The translations under genes and the position numbers were made by a program. The notes under the pieces are model-generated. The model was not told where the DNA came from. It was given only the letters and a program-made list of their open reading frames with translations, and made no database searches. Shown here piece by piece: positions 51,137 through 61,314 of a DNA stretch of 64,000 bases. Every line of letters begins with the position of its first letter. Positions within the stretch are counted from its first letter, which is position 1. Source of the stretch: Dyadobacter alkalitolerans DSM 23607 (GTDB taxonomy: Bacteria; Bacteroidota; Bacteroidia; Cytophagales; Spirosomataceae); contig NZ_AUAS01000004.1 of NCBI RefSeq assembly GCF_000428845.1, positions 62,001 through 126,000 on the forward strand, written 5' to 3'.

Positions 51137-54100
51137 ATGGAAAAATTTACTTCAAACCGATGGCAGCTTCCTGGGCTGCTTCTGGCGTTTTTGCTATGTG
51201 CCGTCAGTGTTTTTTCAGCATCGGCCCAAACCGTTGACATTACCGGGACAGTCACTTCCGCAGGCGATAACTCAGGTTTGCCGGGCGTATCCATTACGGT
51301 AAAGGGGACAACTTCGGGCACAGTAACCGATCTGAATGGCAAGTATGTGGTAAATGTAGCGGATCAAAACGCCGTGCTTGTATTTTCCTTTATAGGTTAT
51401 GAAGCTGTGGAGCAGCCAGTTGGAAGCCGCAATGTCATCGATGTGGTGATGAAAGAAGATCTGAAACAACTCAGTGAAGTGGTTGTGGTCGGCTACGGAA
51501 CACAGAAGAAAGTCAACCTCACGGGCGCAGTGGCAACAGTGAGCGGCGATGAAATGATCAAACGGCCCGTGACCAATCCAGCGGCCATGTTGCAAGGCAC
51601 GATGCCCGGGGTGCAGGTGACGCAGGGCAGGGGAGAGCCTGGTAATGAAGGCGTTTCGGTGCGTATCCGGGGCTCGGGAACATTCAGCGCTGCCGGTTCG
51701 GAACCGCTTGTGCTTATCGACGGTGTACAAGGCAATATGTCCGATCTCAATCCCAATAACATTGAAAGTGTGTCGGTTTTGAAAGATGCTGCATCGGCAT
51801 CCATTTACGGCGCGCGCGCTGCAAACGGGGTGATCCTGGTCACAACCAAAAAAGGAAGTGAAGGCAAGCTGAGCGTGCAGTATAGCGGAAATTACAGCAT
51901 TAATAAGCCTACCAAGCTGTTTGACCTGATTACAAACTCAGCCGAATATATGGAGTTGTATAATGAAGCACGCGTGAATTCCGGGCTAACCTCAGGATTG
52001 TACTCTCAGCAGCAGATCGACGATTACCGCAACGCAACGGACCGCAACCTGTATCCCAACACAGACTGGCTCGGGCTCATTTTCCAAACAGCCCCCACGC
52101 ACATGCACAACCTGACCTTCGACGGCGGGCGCGGCGGAACGCATTTCAATGCTTCTATCGGTTATGTAAACCAAAAAGGCGTGATGAAAGGGTTTGATTT
52201 TGAAAAATACAATGCACGGCTGAACATTGCCTCACAGATCAACAAGAAGATCAAATTCGGTGCGAACATTGCCCTGAAATCCGGCAACACGCAATCGCCC
52301 GTTTTTGGCTCGGAAGATATGTTTTTGTCGGCTATGTCACAGGCTCCTACTTACGGACCGAAACTAGCGGACGGCAGCGGGCGCTTTACCTACAAGGCCT
52401 ATGATTTGGAATACAATAACAAAAACCCGATTGCGCTGCTCGACGGACACATTAACAGGGACAAACTGGATTACTCGGCCAATACGCAGGGCTGGTTTGA
52501 GGTGAATTTATTAAAAGGGCTTACGTGGTACGCAAAGGGCGCAGTTAATGCGGATTTTTACAAAACGAAATCTTTCAAACCGCCCTTGCAGCTTTATAAC
52601 TTCCGCACAAACGAATTTATGGCCACACTGGATCTTGGTGGCGGACTGGAAGTGAAAGATGAGCAGAATGTTTATACCAATTTGTTCTCCTACCTCGATT
52701 ACGAACACCCCTTCGGGCAAAATCATGCATTCAAAGCGCAGGTAGGCTACAGCACTGAGAAGAATTCTTTCCAGGACCTTGAAGCGATCAGAAGAAACTT
52801 CCCGACGGATGTTTTGCGCGAGATCAATGCGGGTAGTCCTTCTATTCAGTATGCCAATGGGTCGCAAAATCAATGGGCGATCCGCTCGTTTTTCGGAAGG
52901 CTGAATTACAATTTCAAGGAGCGTTACCTGCTCGAAGCCAACATGCGTTATGACGGCACCTCACGGCTTGCGGCCGATTCCCGCTGGGGCGTTTTCCCTT
53001 CGTTCTCTGCGGGCTGGCGGGTTACAGAAGAGGATTTTATCAAAAACCTGAACCTAAACTGGCTTAACAGCATGAAATTCCGCGGATCGTGGGGCCAGCT
53101 TGGCAACCAGAACATTGGAAATTATCCTTACCAGGCGATCCTGAGCTTTACCGGAAATTATTCTTTTGATGACTCCAATCTGTCTTCGGGTGTGGTGCAG
53201 ACCAATCTTTCCAATGCGGCCATCAAATGGGAAACTACAACCATCGCCGACTTCGGCCTCGATATGACCGTCTTCCGCGGCCTGAACCTGAGTGCAGACT
53301 GGTATCGCAAAACGACAACAGACATACTCAGAAAATCACAAGTGACGGGTGTGGTAGGACTTGGCGCACCAATGGTTAACAACGGAACCATGCAGAACAC
53401 GGGTGTAGAACTGGGGCTTTCTTATAATCGCCAGGTCAGTAGCGGCCTGTTTTCGGGACTGAGCTATAATGTAGGTGTGAATCTGGAACATTACAAAAAC
53501 AAGCTTGTGAAGTTCGGGCAGCGTGAAATTGACGGTTATCGCATCCGTGAAGAAGGCAAGGAATATGACACTTATTACATGCTTCAGATGGATGGCATCT
53601 TTCAGTCGGCCGATGAAATTGCTGCTGCGCCAAAACAATACAATGATGCGACTGTGCCGGGCGATATCCGCTTCCGCGATGCCAACGGTGACGGCAAGAT
53701 CAATGACGACGACCGCGTGGCCATGACGGGCAATTATCCGGGGTTAAATTATTCATTCAATGGGTCAGTCAACTTTAAAGGTTTTGATTTATCGGTTCTG
53801 TTTCAAGGGGTTAACAATGTTAAATTTTTTGTTGACAATTGGGGAACGGTTCCTTTTGTACAAGGTTCACCGCCTACAACGGACTGGCGCAATCGCTGGA
53901 CGCCTGAAAATCCTTCCACCACAATGCCACGCATTTACTGGGGCTGGGGCGCACCCGACCGAATCCGCAGATCGTCTTCCTACTTCCTCCAGGATGCTTC
54001 TTATCTGCGATTGAAAAACCTCACATTCGGTTATACACTGCCGCAAACCGTGGTGAAAAAGATCGGCATTGATAACCTGCGGGTGTTTTTCTCAGGTGAT

Positions 54101-54217
54101 AACCTGCTGACGGCTACCAAATATCCGGGCCTCGACCCAGAGCGCGGCGGCAGCGGAAGCTTTGTGCAATATCCTCAAAACAAGATTTTATCATTCGGAC
54201 TAAATATCAAATTATAA
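51137..54217 (+). CDS. SusC/RagA-type TonB-linked outer-membrane protein
   Basis: This is a 1026-residue glycan importer. It has a signal peptide, a carboxypeptidase-like prefix (about 33-115, VDITGTVTSAGDNSGLPGVSITVKG), a plug starting LSEVVVVGYGTQKKVNLTGAVATVSGDEM, and a large TonB barrel ending ILSFGLNIKL. The classical SusC motif SIYGARAANGVILVTTKKG is present. Its stop overlaps the susD start by one base. With SusD it imports oligosaccharides over the outer membrane. The neighbouring fucosidase suggests a fucosylated substrate. Confidence 0.97.
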   Translation: MEKFTSNRWQLPGLLLAFLLCAVSVFSASAQTVDITGTVTSAGDNSGLPGVSITVKGTTSGTVTDLNGKYVVNVADQNAVLVFSFIGYEAVEQPVGSRNVIDVVMKEDLKQLSEVVVVGYGTQKKVNLTGAVATVSGDEMIKRPVTNPAAMLQGTMPGVQVTQGRGEPGNEGVSVRIRGSGTFSAAGSEPLVLIDGVQGNMSDLNPNNIESVSVLKDAASASIYGARAANGVILVTTKKGSEGKLSVQYSGNYSINKPTKLFDLITNSAEYMELYNEARVNSGLTSGLYSQQQIDDYRNATDRNLYPNTDWLGLIFQTAPTHMHNLTFDGGRGGTHFNASIGYVNQKGVMKGFDFEKYNARLNIASQINKKIKFGANIALKSGNTQSPVFGSEDMFLSAMSQAPTYGPKLADGSGRFTYKAYDLEYNNKNPIALLDGHINRDKLDYSANTQGWFEVNLLKGLTWYAKGAVNADFYKTKSFKPPLQLYNFRTNEFMATLDLGGGLEVKDEQNVYTNLFSYLDYEHPFGQNHAFKAQVGYSTEKNSFQDLEAIRRNFPTDVLREINAGSPSIQYANGSQNQWAIRSFFGRLNYNFKERYLLEANMRYDGTSRLAADSRWGVFPSFSAGWRVTEEDFIKNLNLNWLNSMKFRGSWGQLGNQNIGNYPYQAILSFTGNYSFDDSNLSSGVVQTNLSNAAIKWETTTIADFGLDMTVFRGLNLSADWYRKTTTDILRKSQVTGVVGLGAPMVNNGTMQNTGVELGLSYNRQVSSGLFSGLSYNVGVNLEHYKNKLVKFGQREIDGYRIREEGKEYDTYYMLQMDGIFQSADEIAAAPKQYNDATVPGDIRFRDANGDGKINDDDRVAMTGNYPGLNYSFNGSVNFKGFDLSVLFQGVNNVKFFVDNWGTVPFVQGSPPTTDWRNRWTPENPSTTMPRIYWGWGAPDRIRRSSSYFLQDASYLRLKNLTFGYTLPQTVVKKIGIDNLRVFFSGDNLLTATKYPGLDPERGGSGSFVQYPQNKILSFGLNIKL

Positions 54218-55734
54218 TGAAAAGTCAGAAACTAAAACTGTTCGTACTGCTGACTTTGGCGTTCAGTGCGTGCAATGATTCCCTCGACCTGAATCCCCTC
54301 GACCAGATTTCGGCATCGACATTCTGGAAAACAAAGGGTGATTTCGACAAAGCATTAACGGCCAATTACGCTTCCATGCAGGCCGATCCCTGGGCGGTTG
54401 AGCTGCCTGTCTGGAACTGCCTGACGGACGATGGCTTTGCACAACATAATTCAGGAAGTGCAAAAGAAATCACATCCGGGAGCATCAGCCCTTCCACAGG
54501 TGGTTATGTTTCAGGAGTTTATAGCGAAAGTTACAAGGCCATTGCCCGCGTAAATATTTTCCTGGCTCAATTGAAAGCGTACACCAATGCAGACATAACC
54601 GACACCAACCGGAAGCTTTACGAGGCCGAATCGCGGTTTTTGCGAGCGTTCTATTATTTCCAGCTTTATCATTTGTATGGCGATGTGCCCCTGGTTCTGG
54701 AACCGCTTACATTGGAAACGCAGAACCAGCCCAAAGTCCCGGCTGCGCAAATCCTGGCGCAGATCCTTGCTGACCTGGACTTTGCCATCGCAAACCTCAA
54801 CGCAAATGCTTATCCGCAAAACGGTGGCCACGCGGCCGTAACTTCCGCGCAGGCATTGAAAGCGCGTGTGCTCATTTTTGCTGCATATGGAGAAAACGGA
54901 ACGCCTGATCCGGCCTTGTTGGCACAAGTGAAAACGCTGACCAGCGCAGTGATGCCGAAATACAGCCTGAGCCCGAAATTCGAAGATATATTCCGTGATG
55001 GCGGGCAGAAAAACAACCCGGAAATCATTTACTCGACCAACTTCCTGGCTCCTAACAACACCCGTCCCTGGGATATGTATTATGGTGACTGGCTGGTAGC
55101 AAGCCCATTACAGAATTTTGTGGATGCATTTGAATGCACTGATGGGCTGCCTTACGGCGTGTCGCCGCTGACAGATAAAAAGGAGCCGTTCAAAAACCGG
55201 GACTCACGCCTGGCGAAAACCGTCTTCGTTGACCATCCCGATTTTGGCGGTGGCCGGGTTCATATCCCGTCTAACAGCCGTCCGTCGGGTTATGGAGTAA
55301 TGAAATTCCTGGCGCCTGAGAACATTCCGTTCGGATTTTCGACATTAAGCCAGCAAAATGCAGTAGTGCTGCGCCTGGCGGAGGTTTTACTGATGTATGC
55401 CGAAGCACAAAATGAAATAGCAGGCCCGGATGCAACCGTTTACAAAGCCATCAACGACATTCGCCTGCGTTCCCAAATGCCAGCCTTACCAGCCGGTTTG
55501 ACCAAAGCGGCGATGCGCGAAAGAATCCGCCACGAGCGCCGCATCGAGCTCGGTTTCGAAGGTCTCCGCTATTACGATTTAAAGCGGTGGCACATCGCAG
55601 AGCAGGTTTTGAACAATGTAAAAGACAGCTTCGTGCCCTATAAGTTTGAAAAGAAATTTTACAAATGGCCAATCCCACAACCCGAGATTGATAAGAGCGG
55701 CGGGGTGCTGGTGCAGAATGGGGATTACTTGTAG
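54217..55734 (+). CDS. SusD/RagB-family glycan-binding lipoprotein
   Basis: This is a 505-residue surface lipoprotein with signal MKSQKLKLFVLLTLAFSAC. SusD features include LDLNPLDQISASTFWKTKGDFDKALTANYASMQ, tetratricopeptide-like helices (RKLYEAESRFLRAFYYFQLYHLYGDVPLV) and the C-terminal RHERRIELGFEGLRYYDLKRWHIAEQVL. It forms the lid on SusC and binds the glycan. Its start overlaps the susC stop. A repeat-rich 217-bp gap follows before the GH95 gene. Confidence 0.97.
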   Translation: MKSQKLKLFVLLTLAFSACNDSLDLNPLDQISASTFWKTKGDFDKALTANYASMQADPWAVELPVWNCLTDDGFAQHNSGSAKEITSGSISPSTGGYVSGVYSESYKAIARVNIFLAQLKAYTNADITDTNRKLYEAESRFLRAFYYFQLYHLYGDVPLVLEPLTLETQNQPKVPAAQILAQILADLDFAIANLNANAYPQNGGHAAVTSAQALKARVLIFAAYGENGTPDPALLAQVKTLTSAVMPKYSLSPKFEDIFRDGGQKNNPEIIYSTNFLAPNNTRPWDMYYGDWLVASPLQNFVDAFECTDGLPYGVSPLTDKKEPFKNRDSRLAKTVFVDHPDFGGGRVHIPSNSRPSGYGVMKFLAPENIPFGFSTLSQQNAVVLRLAEVLLMYAEAQNEIAGPDATVYKAINDIRLRSQMPALPAGLTKAAMRERIRHERRIELGFEGLRYYDLKRWHIAEQVLNNVKDSFVPYKFEKKFYKWPIPQPEIDKSGGVLVQNGDYL

Positions 55735-55740
55735 GAGGTT

Positions 55741-55848
55741 GGTGACAGGGCCAGCCCGGTCGCCTGTCACCCTTAACGTGACTCGCGCCTGTCACCCTGA
55801 GCGCGACCTGCCCCTGTCACCCTGAGCGTAGCCTGCCCCTGTCACCCT
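55741..55848. repeat. 25-bp tandem repeat with palindromic flank
   Basis: CCTGTCACCCT begins at 55763, 55788, 55813 and 55838, an exact 25-bp period in four copies. An inverted copy, GGTGACAGG, at 55741-55749 pairs with the first unit to make a hairpin (55741-55772). Unit sequences vary after the core (TTAACG, GAGCGC, GAGCGT, GAGCGG). It is in the susD-GH95 gap. Confidence 0.92.
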
Positions 55849-55915
55849 GAGCGGAGCCGAAGGGCGTTCACCTGAGAGAATAACGCCCCTTCGGCTCCGC
55901 TCAGGGTGACAGGGG
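55836..55915 (+). repeat. 33-bp near-perfect inverted repeat before GH95
   Basis: Left arm 55836-55868 and right arm 55882-55915 are complementary over 33 bp, with one extra C in the right arm and a 13-nt loop. The arms start CCCCTGTCACCCTGAGCGG and end with the matching CAGGGTGACAGGGG. It finishes 36 bp before the GH95 ATG. It could attenuate transcription or protect the upstream mRNA. Confidence 0.93.
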
Positions 55916-55951
55916 GGATTAATATTATAATTAGACATTAATAAAATTAAC

Positions 55952-58300
55952 ATGACTTTTAAGCTCATACTTACCTCTATACTAACCCTCTCAATAACAA
56001 CATCTTCCATTGCTCAGGTTAAACCCCTTCGCCTTTGGTTTAATAAGCCGGCTACTCAGTGGGAGGAGACTATTCCTGTTGGGAACGGGCGGTTGGGGAT
56101 GATGAGTGATGGGGGGGTGTTGCGGGAGAATGTTGTGCTGAATGACATTACGCTCTGGTCGGGAGGACCGCAGGATGCAAACAATTACGAGGCGCACAAA
56201 AGTCTTCCCGAGATCCGCAGGCTGCTTTTAGAAGGTAAAAATGATGAGGCGCAGCAATTGGTGAACCGGAATTTTGTAGCGAAAGGGGCGGGTTCCGGGC
56301 ATGGTGATGGGGCCAATGTGCCATTTGGCTGCTACCAGGTCTTGGGCAACCTGCGGATGCAGTTTGCCTACAAGGGTGCCGATACTTCGAACATTCAGTA
56401 CCAGAATTACAAAAGGGAACTAGCGCTGAATGACGCGGTTGCGAGCCTGGTTTACCAGGTGAAGGGCGTGACGTATCGCCGGGAATACTTTACGAGTTTT
56501 GGCGACGATGTGGGCATTATCAGAATTTCTGCCGACAAACCGGGCCAGTTGAATTTACTTCTGGGCCTGGATCGTCCCGAGCGGTTTCAGACTGTGGTTA
56601 AAAACAATGCGCTGGAAATGTCCGGGCAGTTGAACAATGGGACGGATGGGATGGGAATGAAATACCTCACCAAGATCAAGCCGCAGGTAAAAGGCGGAAA
56701 ACTGACTGTTTTGGGTAAGGAAATTGTTATTACGGATGCCGATGAGATCATTCTCTACTTCTCTGCCGGAACCGATTTTAAAACCAAAAACTTTGAATCT
56801 GAGACACAGAGGCTTGTTGATGCCGCAGTGAAAAAATCTTACACTGTTCAGAAACAGGCTCACATTGCAAATTATCAAAAACTCTATAACAGAGCGACTT
56901 TGCATCTGGGCGGATCAAAGGGTGACGATTTACCAACGGATCAGCGGCTTTCTGCCTTCCAGAAAAACCCTGCTTTGGATAATGAACTGCCCGTTCTGTT
57001 TTTCCAATATGGTCGTTACCTGAGTATCAGCAGCACACGGGTAGGACTATTGCCGCCGAATTTGCAGGGACTTTGGGCCAATCAAATTCAGACACCCTGG
57101 AATGGTGACTATCACCTGGATGTGAACATTCAGATGAACCAGTGGCCCGTGGAGGTTGTGAATCTGTCGGAGCTGAACCTGCCGCTGGCCGATCTGGTGA
57201 GAGGGATGGTGAAGCCGGGTGAAAAAACAGCAAAAGCTTACTATAATGCAGACGGCTGGGTGGCGCACGTAATTACCAATGTCTGGGGTTTCACAGAGCC
57301 GGGCGAGGAGGCTTCCTGGGGCGCGAGCAATGCGGGTTCGGGCTGGATTTGCAACAACCTCTGGGAACATTATGCTTTTACCAAAGACAAAAATTACCTT
57401 AAAGAAATCTATCCGATCCTGAAAGGCGCCGCGGAGTTTTACAACAGCGCATTGGTGAAAGATCCGAAAACGGGGTGGCTTGTGACTGCGCCGTCCATCT
57501 CCCCGGAAAACTCATTTTATCTGCCCAACGGTAAAACGGCTGCCATTTGCATGGGCCCGACCATTGATAACCAGATGACGCGCGAGCTTTTCACCAATGT
57601 AATTACAGCCTGCGAGGAATTAGGCGTGGATGCAGCATTGAAAACCTCTTTGGAAAATAAGCTGAAAAATCTGCCTCCTCCCGGCGTGGTAGGAAGCGAT
57701 GGCAGGCTGATGGAATGGCTGGAAGAATACAAAGAAGTAGAGCCCAAGCACCGGCACATTGCGCATTTGTACGGACTTTTCCCGGCTCCGCTCATCACGC
57801 CATCGAAAACGCCTGATCTTGCTGCTGCTGCTGCCAAAACGCTGGAAGCGCGCGGAGATGACAGTCCGGGATGGTCGAAAGCATATAAACTGCTTTTCTG
57901 GGCCAGATTGCACGATGGTAACCGGGCTAATAAATTATTAAAGGAACTGCTCGTGCCCACATTGGACACCAATATGAACTACGGTGCTGGCGGAGGCGTC
58001 TACCCCAATTTGCTCGTTGCAGGGCCGCCTTTCCAGATTGACGGCAACTTCGGCGGCACGGCCGGGATCGCTGAAATGCTGATTCAGAGCCACGACGGTT
58101 ATATAGACATTTTGCCCGCCCTTCCGGACGCCTGGAAAGCTTCGGGTGAAGTGACGGGTTTGAAAGCGAGAGGCAATTTTACAGTCGATTTCAAATGGAA
58201 GAATGGTAAAGTGACGGATTACCGGATCATTTCCCAATCGCCTCAGAAGGTGATGGTGAAGGTGAATGGAGAGAAAAAAGAAATAACATCAACGCACTAA
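55952..58300 (+). CDS. GH95 alpha-L-fucosidase
   Basis: This is a 782-residue secreted enzyme with signal [22 protein letters not shown]. It matches family GH95 along its length: [45 protein letters not shown] at the start, [23 protein letters not shown] in the helical barrel, [17 protein letters not shown], and [32 protein letters not shown] at the end. Characterised members remove alpha-1,2-linked L-fucose by inversion, though some act on alpha-L-galactosides. It lies after susCD and 11 bp before an alpha-galactosidase-like gene, in one transcription unit. Confidence 0.93.
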   Translation: MTFKLILTSILTLSITTSSIAQVKPLRLWFNKPATQWEETIPVGNGRLGMMSDGGVLRENVVLNDITLWSGGPQDANNYEAHKSLPEIRRLLLEGKNDEAQQLVNRNFVAKGAGSGHGDGANVPFGCYQVLGNLRMQFAYKGADTSNIQYQNYKRELALNDAVASLVYQVKGVTYRREYFTSFGDDVGIIRISADKPGQLNLLLGLDRPERFQTVVKNNALEMSGQLNNGTDGMGMKYLTKIKPQVKGGKLTVLGKEIVITDADEIILYFSAGTDFKTKNFESETQRLVDAAVKKSYTVQKQAHIANYQKLYNRATLHLGGSKGDDLPTDQRLSAFQKNPALDNELPVLFFQYGRYLSISSTRVGLLPPNLQGLWANQIQTPWNGDYHLDVNIQMNQWPVEVVNLSELNLPLADLVRGMVKPGEKTAKAYYNADGWVAHVITNVWGFTEPGEEASWGASNAGSGWICNNLWEHYAFTKDKNYLKEIYPILKGAAEFYNSALVKDPKTGWLVTAPSISPENSFYLPNGKTAAICMGPTIDNQMTRELFTNVITACEELGVDAALKTSLENKLKNLPPPGVVGSDGRLMEWLEEYKEVEPKHRHIAHLYGLFPAPLITPSKTPDLAAAAAKTLEARGDDSPGWSKAYKLLFWARLHDGNRANKLLKELLVPTLDTNMNYGAGGGVYPNLLVAGPPFQIDGNFGGTAGIAEMLIQSHDGYIDILPALPDAWKASGEVTGLKARGNFTVDFKWKNGKVTDYRIISQSPQKVMVKVNGEKKEITSTH

Positions 58301-58311
58301 AAAAACTTGGT

Positions 58312-61308
58312 ATGCATATTGTTTTTGGTACAAAAAGTAATTTATTCAAAATTGGATGCATGGCCGGACTAATGGCTTTGGTCTCAATCAAATCTTTTTC
58401 ACAGAGCTTTGAAGCAGAGTCGGGGACAATGGCTGGCGGTGCAGATATGCAGGATTGCGCTTTGTGTTCGGGTCAAAAAATGGTAGGTAACCTCGGGGGC
58501 GGCTCTGTGACCATTCCGGTGAATGTGGCAACGTCGGGAACTTACAAAATGACGCTTTCCTATGCCACAGGCGACCAGCGGACGATCAATGTAACGCCTA
58601 ACGCACAGGATTTCATTGCGGTTACTTGTCCTGCATCGGGAGGCTGGTCTGCCGTCGCCAGCATTGCGGCAAATGTGCCGCTGAATGCGGGTAATAATGC
58701 CGTTAAGCTTGATAATGCGTATGGCTACGGGCCTAATGTGGACAAGATAACCTTCACGCCGCTGAATGCGCCGAACATTGAAACCATTACTTTCGGGACG
58801 AACAACCGCATTGATTACGACCTGCATAACGGGACTTATAATGTGTATTTTGACAACGTGAAAACGATAGGCGAAGTGTTCGCTACGGCCAATTCAGACG
58901 CCGTTTTGAACAGTATGACCGGGTATACCAGCCGTGTTCACACTTCGGCTCCCATTACAGACAATTTTGGGGCAGGGACGCGGCATGTTATCACGTCAAC
59001 GGGTGCTGGCCAGCTGGAAATGCAACAGGTTTTTTACACTTATCCTGGAAAAAATCATTTTTATACAGAGCTGATCCTGAATGGTTCCGGCTCGAACTCC
59101 TACAAAATGACGCCGCTGACTTCAAATGCGGTGCACATTCATTCCCAGGGCGACCGCCGGGCATTGCTTGTGCCTTTTGATAATGATAAATGGGTGCGTT
59201 ATGAGGCCAAAGAAATCGGTTATGCCAATTTTACTTCTTCGGAAGCGGGTGCTCTTTATGACAATACAAGCCGGAAAGGGCTCATCGTGGGTTCCGTGGA
59301 GCATGAAGTCTGGAAAACGGGTGTGAACCTGGCAGGAGAAGGGCGGACGGAAACTTCTTTCTTATCGGTGATTGCAGGCTGGACAAATGAAAACTTAACG
59401 CGCGACAAACGCGGCCACGGCTGGGTGAATGTGGGACAGCAAAGCTGCAAGTCGCCACGCATTATGGTAGGCTATTACAGCGACTGGCGCGAGGGTTTTG
59501 AACAATACGGACAAGCCAACGCACTTGCCGAGCCTCGCTACATTGCCAACTGGACCGGCGGCACACCTTTTGGTTGGAACAGCTGGGGAGCCATTCAGTC
59601 GAATCTGAATCTGCCAAAAGCCAAATCCGTCGTGGATTTCTTTGCGAATGATGTTCCGGCATTTCGCAATGGTGATAATACGCTTTTTGTGGACCTGGAT
59701 TCGTATTGGGATAATCTGGCTCCGGGTGGCATTACAGGTGATTTTAGTCAGCTTACCGAGTTTGCGAATTATTGTAGATCCAAGGGCTTGAAGCCGGGCA
59801 TTTACTGGGCGCCGTTCGTGGATTGGGGCAAGTCCAGCCGCCAAATGGAAGGCAGCATTTACAACTATGAGGACGTCTGGACAAAAGTGAACGGCGCACC
59901 GCTCGACCTGGACGGGGCCTATGCCCTGGACCCGACGCATCCCGGCACAAAAGCAAGGATCGCCTATCTGGTCGGGAAGTTCAAAGCATGTGGTTTCGAA
60001 ATGATTAAAATTGATTTCCTGGCGCATGCTTCGCTTGAAGCGGACAGTTTTTATGAAACCGGAATTCACACGGGTATGGAAGCTTATAAGGTGGGTATGG
60101 AATATCTTACGGATCAGCTGGACGGCACAATGCTGGTTTATGCAGCCATTTCTCCCAATCTGGCAACCGGGCGTTACGCGCACATGCGACGGATTGCCTG
60201 CGATGCGTACAAGGATATCAGCGAAACTGCATATACGCTCAATAGCACCACATATGGCTGGTGGCAAAATCAGATTTATCAATACATTGACGCCGATCAC
60301 ATTGTTTTCGGGACGGAGACGGCTGGCGAAAACCGGGCGAGGCTCGCTTCATCAATTGTAACGGGCACCATCATTACGGGCGACGATTACGCAACGGACG
60401 GCGCCTGGAAAGCGACCTCACAAACATTGCTGCAAAACACCGATCTGCTGAACCTGGCAAAAGACGGAAAGGCTTTCCGGCTTATTGAAGGAAATACAGG
60501 TTGGGACCCGAATGCGCTTTTTGTAAAAACCATTGAGGGAATTCACTATCTGGCCATTTTTAATTATGGCAACGAAACAAAGACATTCAACATTGAGCTC
60601 GCAAGGGCCGGCTTGGATGGATCTGCCTCCTATGCCACCAAAGAACTGTTCAGCGGTGGGGATCCGTCTGCCAGGAAAGCAGCAGCAACTGCGCAAGGAA
60701 CATTAACCCTGAGCGTTCCAGCTTCCGATGCTCTCATTTTGAAATTAACGGACACTACATTACCCGTAACGGTGGCTTCATTTGATGGCAAAAGGTCATC
60801 CGCCGGAACGTTACTGACCTGGAAAACGACCTCTGAAACCAATAACAGGGAATTTGTGATTGAAAGAAGCCTGGATGCAAGGACATTTGCAGCGATCGGG
60901 GACGTGGCAGGTCACGGGAATGCTGCCAAGACGCTTTATTACAAATTTATCGATTCCGCCCCGGTTTCAGATTCCACCAATTACTATCGTCTCAGACAGA
61001 TCGATTTTGACGGGAAGTACGAACATTCGCGCATTGTTGCTGTAAAATACGCAAATGAAGATTCCGTAACATTATTCCCAAATCCAGGCAATACACAACT
61101 GAACCTGAAAATACCCAAAAACTTCTCCGGCGAGCTCAATGTGAAAATCATCGGCATGAACGGCAAGGAACTCGTAGCCAGAAAATTCAGCAAATACACC
61201 GAAAAAGGTCTGACAATCGGCATAGCACAGTTAGAAAAAGGCACCTATCTAATTGCAGTTGAGGATAGGAATGGAAATAAGCAGCGAACGCGGTTTGTGA
61301 AGGATTGA
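58312..61308 (+). CDS. Secreted CBM / clan GH-D alpha-galactosidase-like enzyme with T9SS domain
   Basis: This is a 998-residue exported glycosidase. After the signal, a CBM35-like module (about 32-155; FEAESGTMAGGADMQDC) precedes a domain of the GH27/36-type alpha-galactosidase clan. It has FGWNSWGAIQSNLNLPKAK, a YYSDWREGFEQYG segment, GLKPGIYWAPFVDWG and the nucleophile motif EMIKIDFLAHA. The C-terminal T9SS sorting domain (VTLFPNPGNTQLNLKI... GTYLIAVEDRNG) follows a fibronectin-like segment, so it is surface-anchored or released. With GH95 it suggests a glycan carrying both alpha-galactose and fucose. The exact substrate is not predictable. Confidence 0.87.
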   Translation: MHIVFGTKSNLFKIGCMAGLMALVSIKSFSQSFEAESGTMAGGADMQDCALCSGQKMVGNLGGGSVTIPVNVATSGTYKMTLSYATGDQRTINVTPNAQDFIAVTCPASGGWSAVASIAANVPLNAGNNAVKLDNAYGYGPNVDKITFTPLNAPNIETITFGTNNRIDYDLHNGTYNVYFDNVKTIGEVFATANSDAVLNSMTGYTSRVHTSAPITDNFGAGTRHVITSTGAGQLEMQQVFYTYPGKNHFYTELILNGSGSNSYKMTPLTSNAVHIHSQGDRRALLVPFDNDKWVRYEAKEIGYANFTSSEAGALYDNTSRKGLIVGSVEHEVWKTGVNLAGEGRTETSFLSVIAGWTNENLTRDKRGHGWVNVGQQSCKSPRIMVGYYSDWREGFEQYGQANALAEPRYIANWTGGTPFGWNSWGAIQSNLNLPKAKSVVDFFANDVPAFRNGDNTLFVDLDSYWDNLAPGGITGDFSQLTEFANYCRSKGLKPGIYWAPFVDWGKSSRQMEGSIYNYEDVWTKVNGAPLDLDGAYALDPTHPGTKARIAYLVGKFKACGFEMIKIDFLAHASLEADSFYETGIHTGMEAYKVGMEYLTDQLDGTMLVYAAISPNLATGRYAHMRRIACDAYKDISETAYTLNSTTYGWWQNQIYQYIDADHIVFGTETAGENRARLASSIVTGTIITGDDYATDGAWKATSQTLLQNTDLLNLAKDGKAFRLIEGNTGWDPNALFVKTIEGIHYLAIFNYGNETKTFNIELARAGLDGSASYATKELFSGGDPSARKAAATAQGTLTLSVPASDALILKLTDTTLPVTVASFDGKRSSAGTLLTWKTTSETNNREFVIERSLDARTFAAIGDVAGHGNAAKTLYYKFIDSAPVSDSTNYYRLRQIDFDGKYEHSRIVAVKYANEDSVTLFPNPGNTQLNLKIPKNFSGELNVKIIGMNGKELVARKFSKYTEKGLTIGIAQLEKGTYLIAVEDRNGNKQRTRFVKD

Positions 61309-61314
61309 AATTTG

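Noticed and set aside
55741..55915. CRISPR-like spacing of a repeated core
   Set aside because: The period is only 25 bp, the units are adjacent variants with no unique spacers, and no cas gene is present.
59395..60300. 301-residue open frame on the minus strand
   Set aside because: It lies wholly antisense to the alpha-galactosidase-like gene, lacks any recognisable domain and has cysteine/arginine-rich shadow composition.
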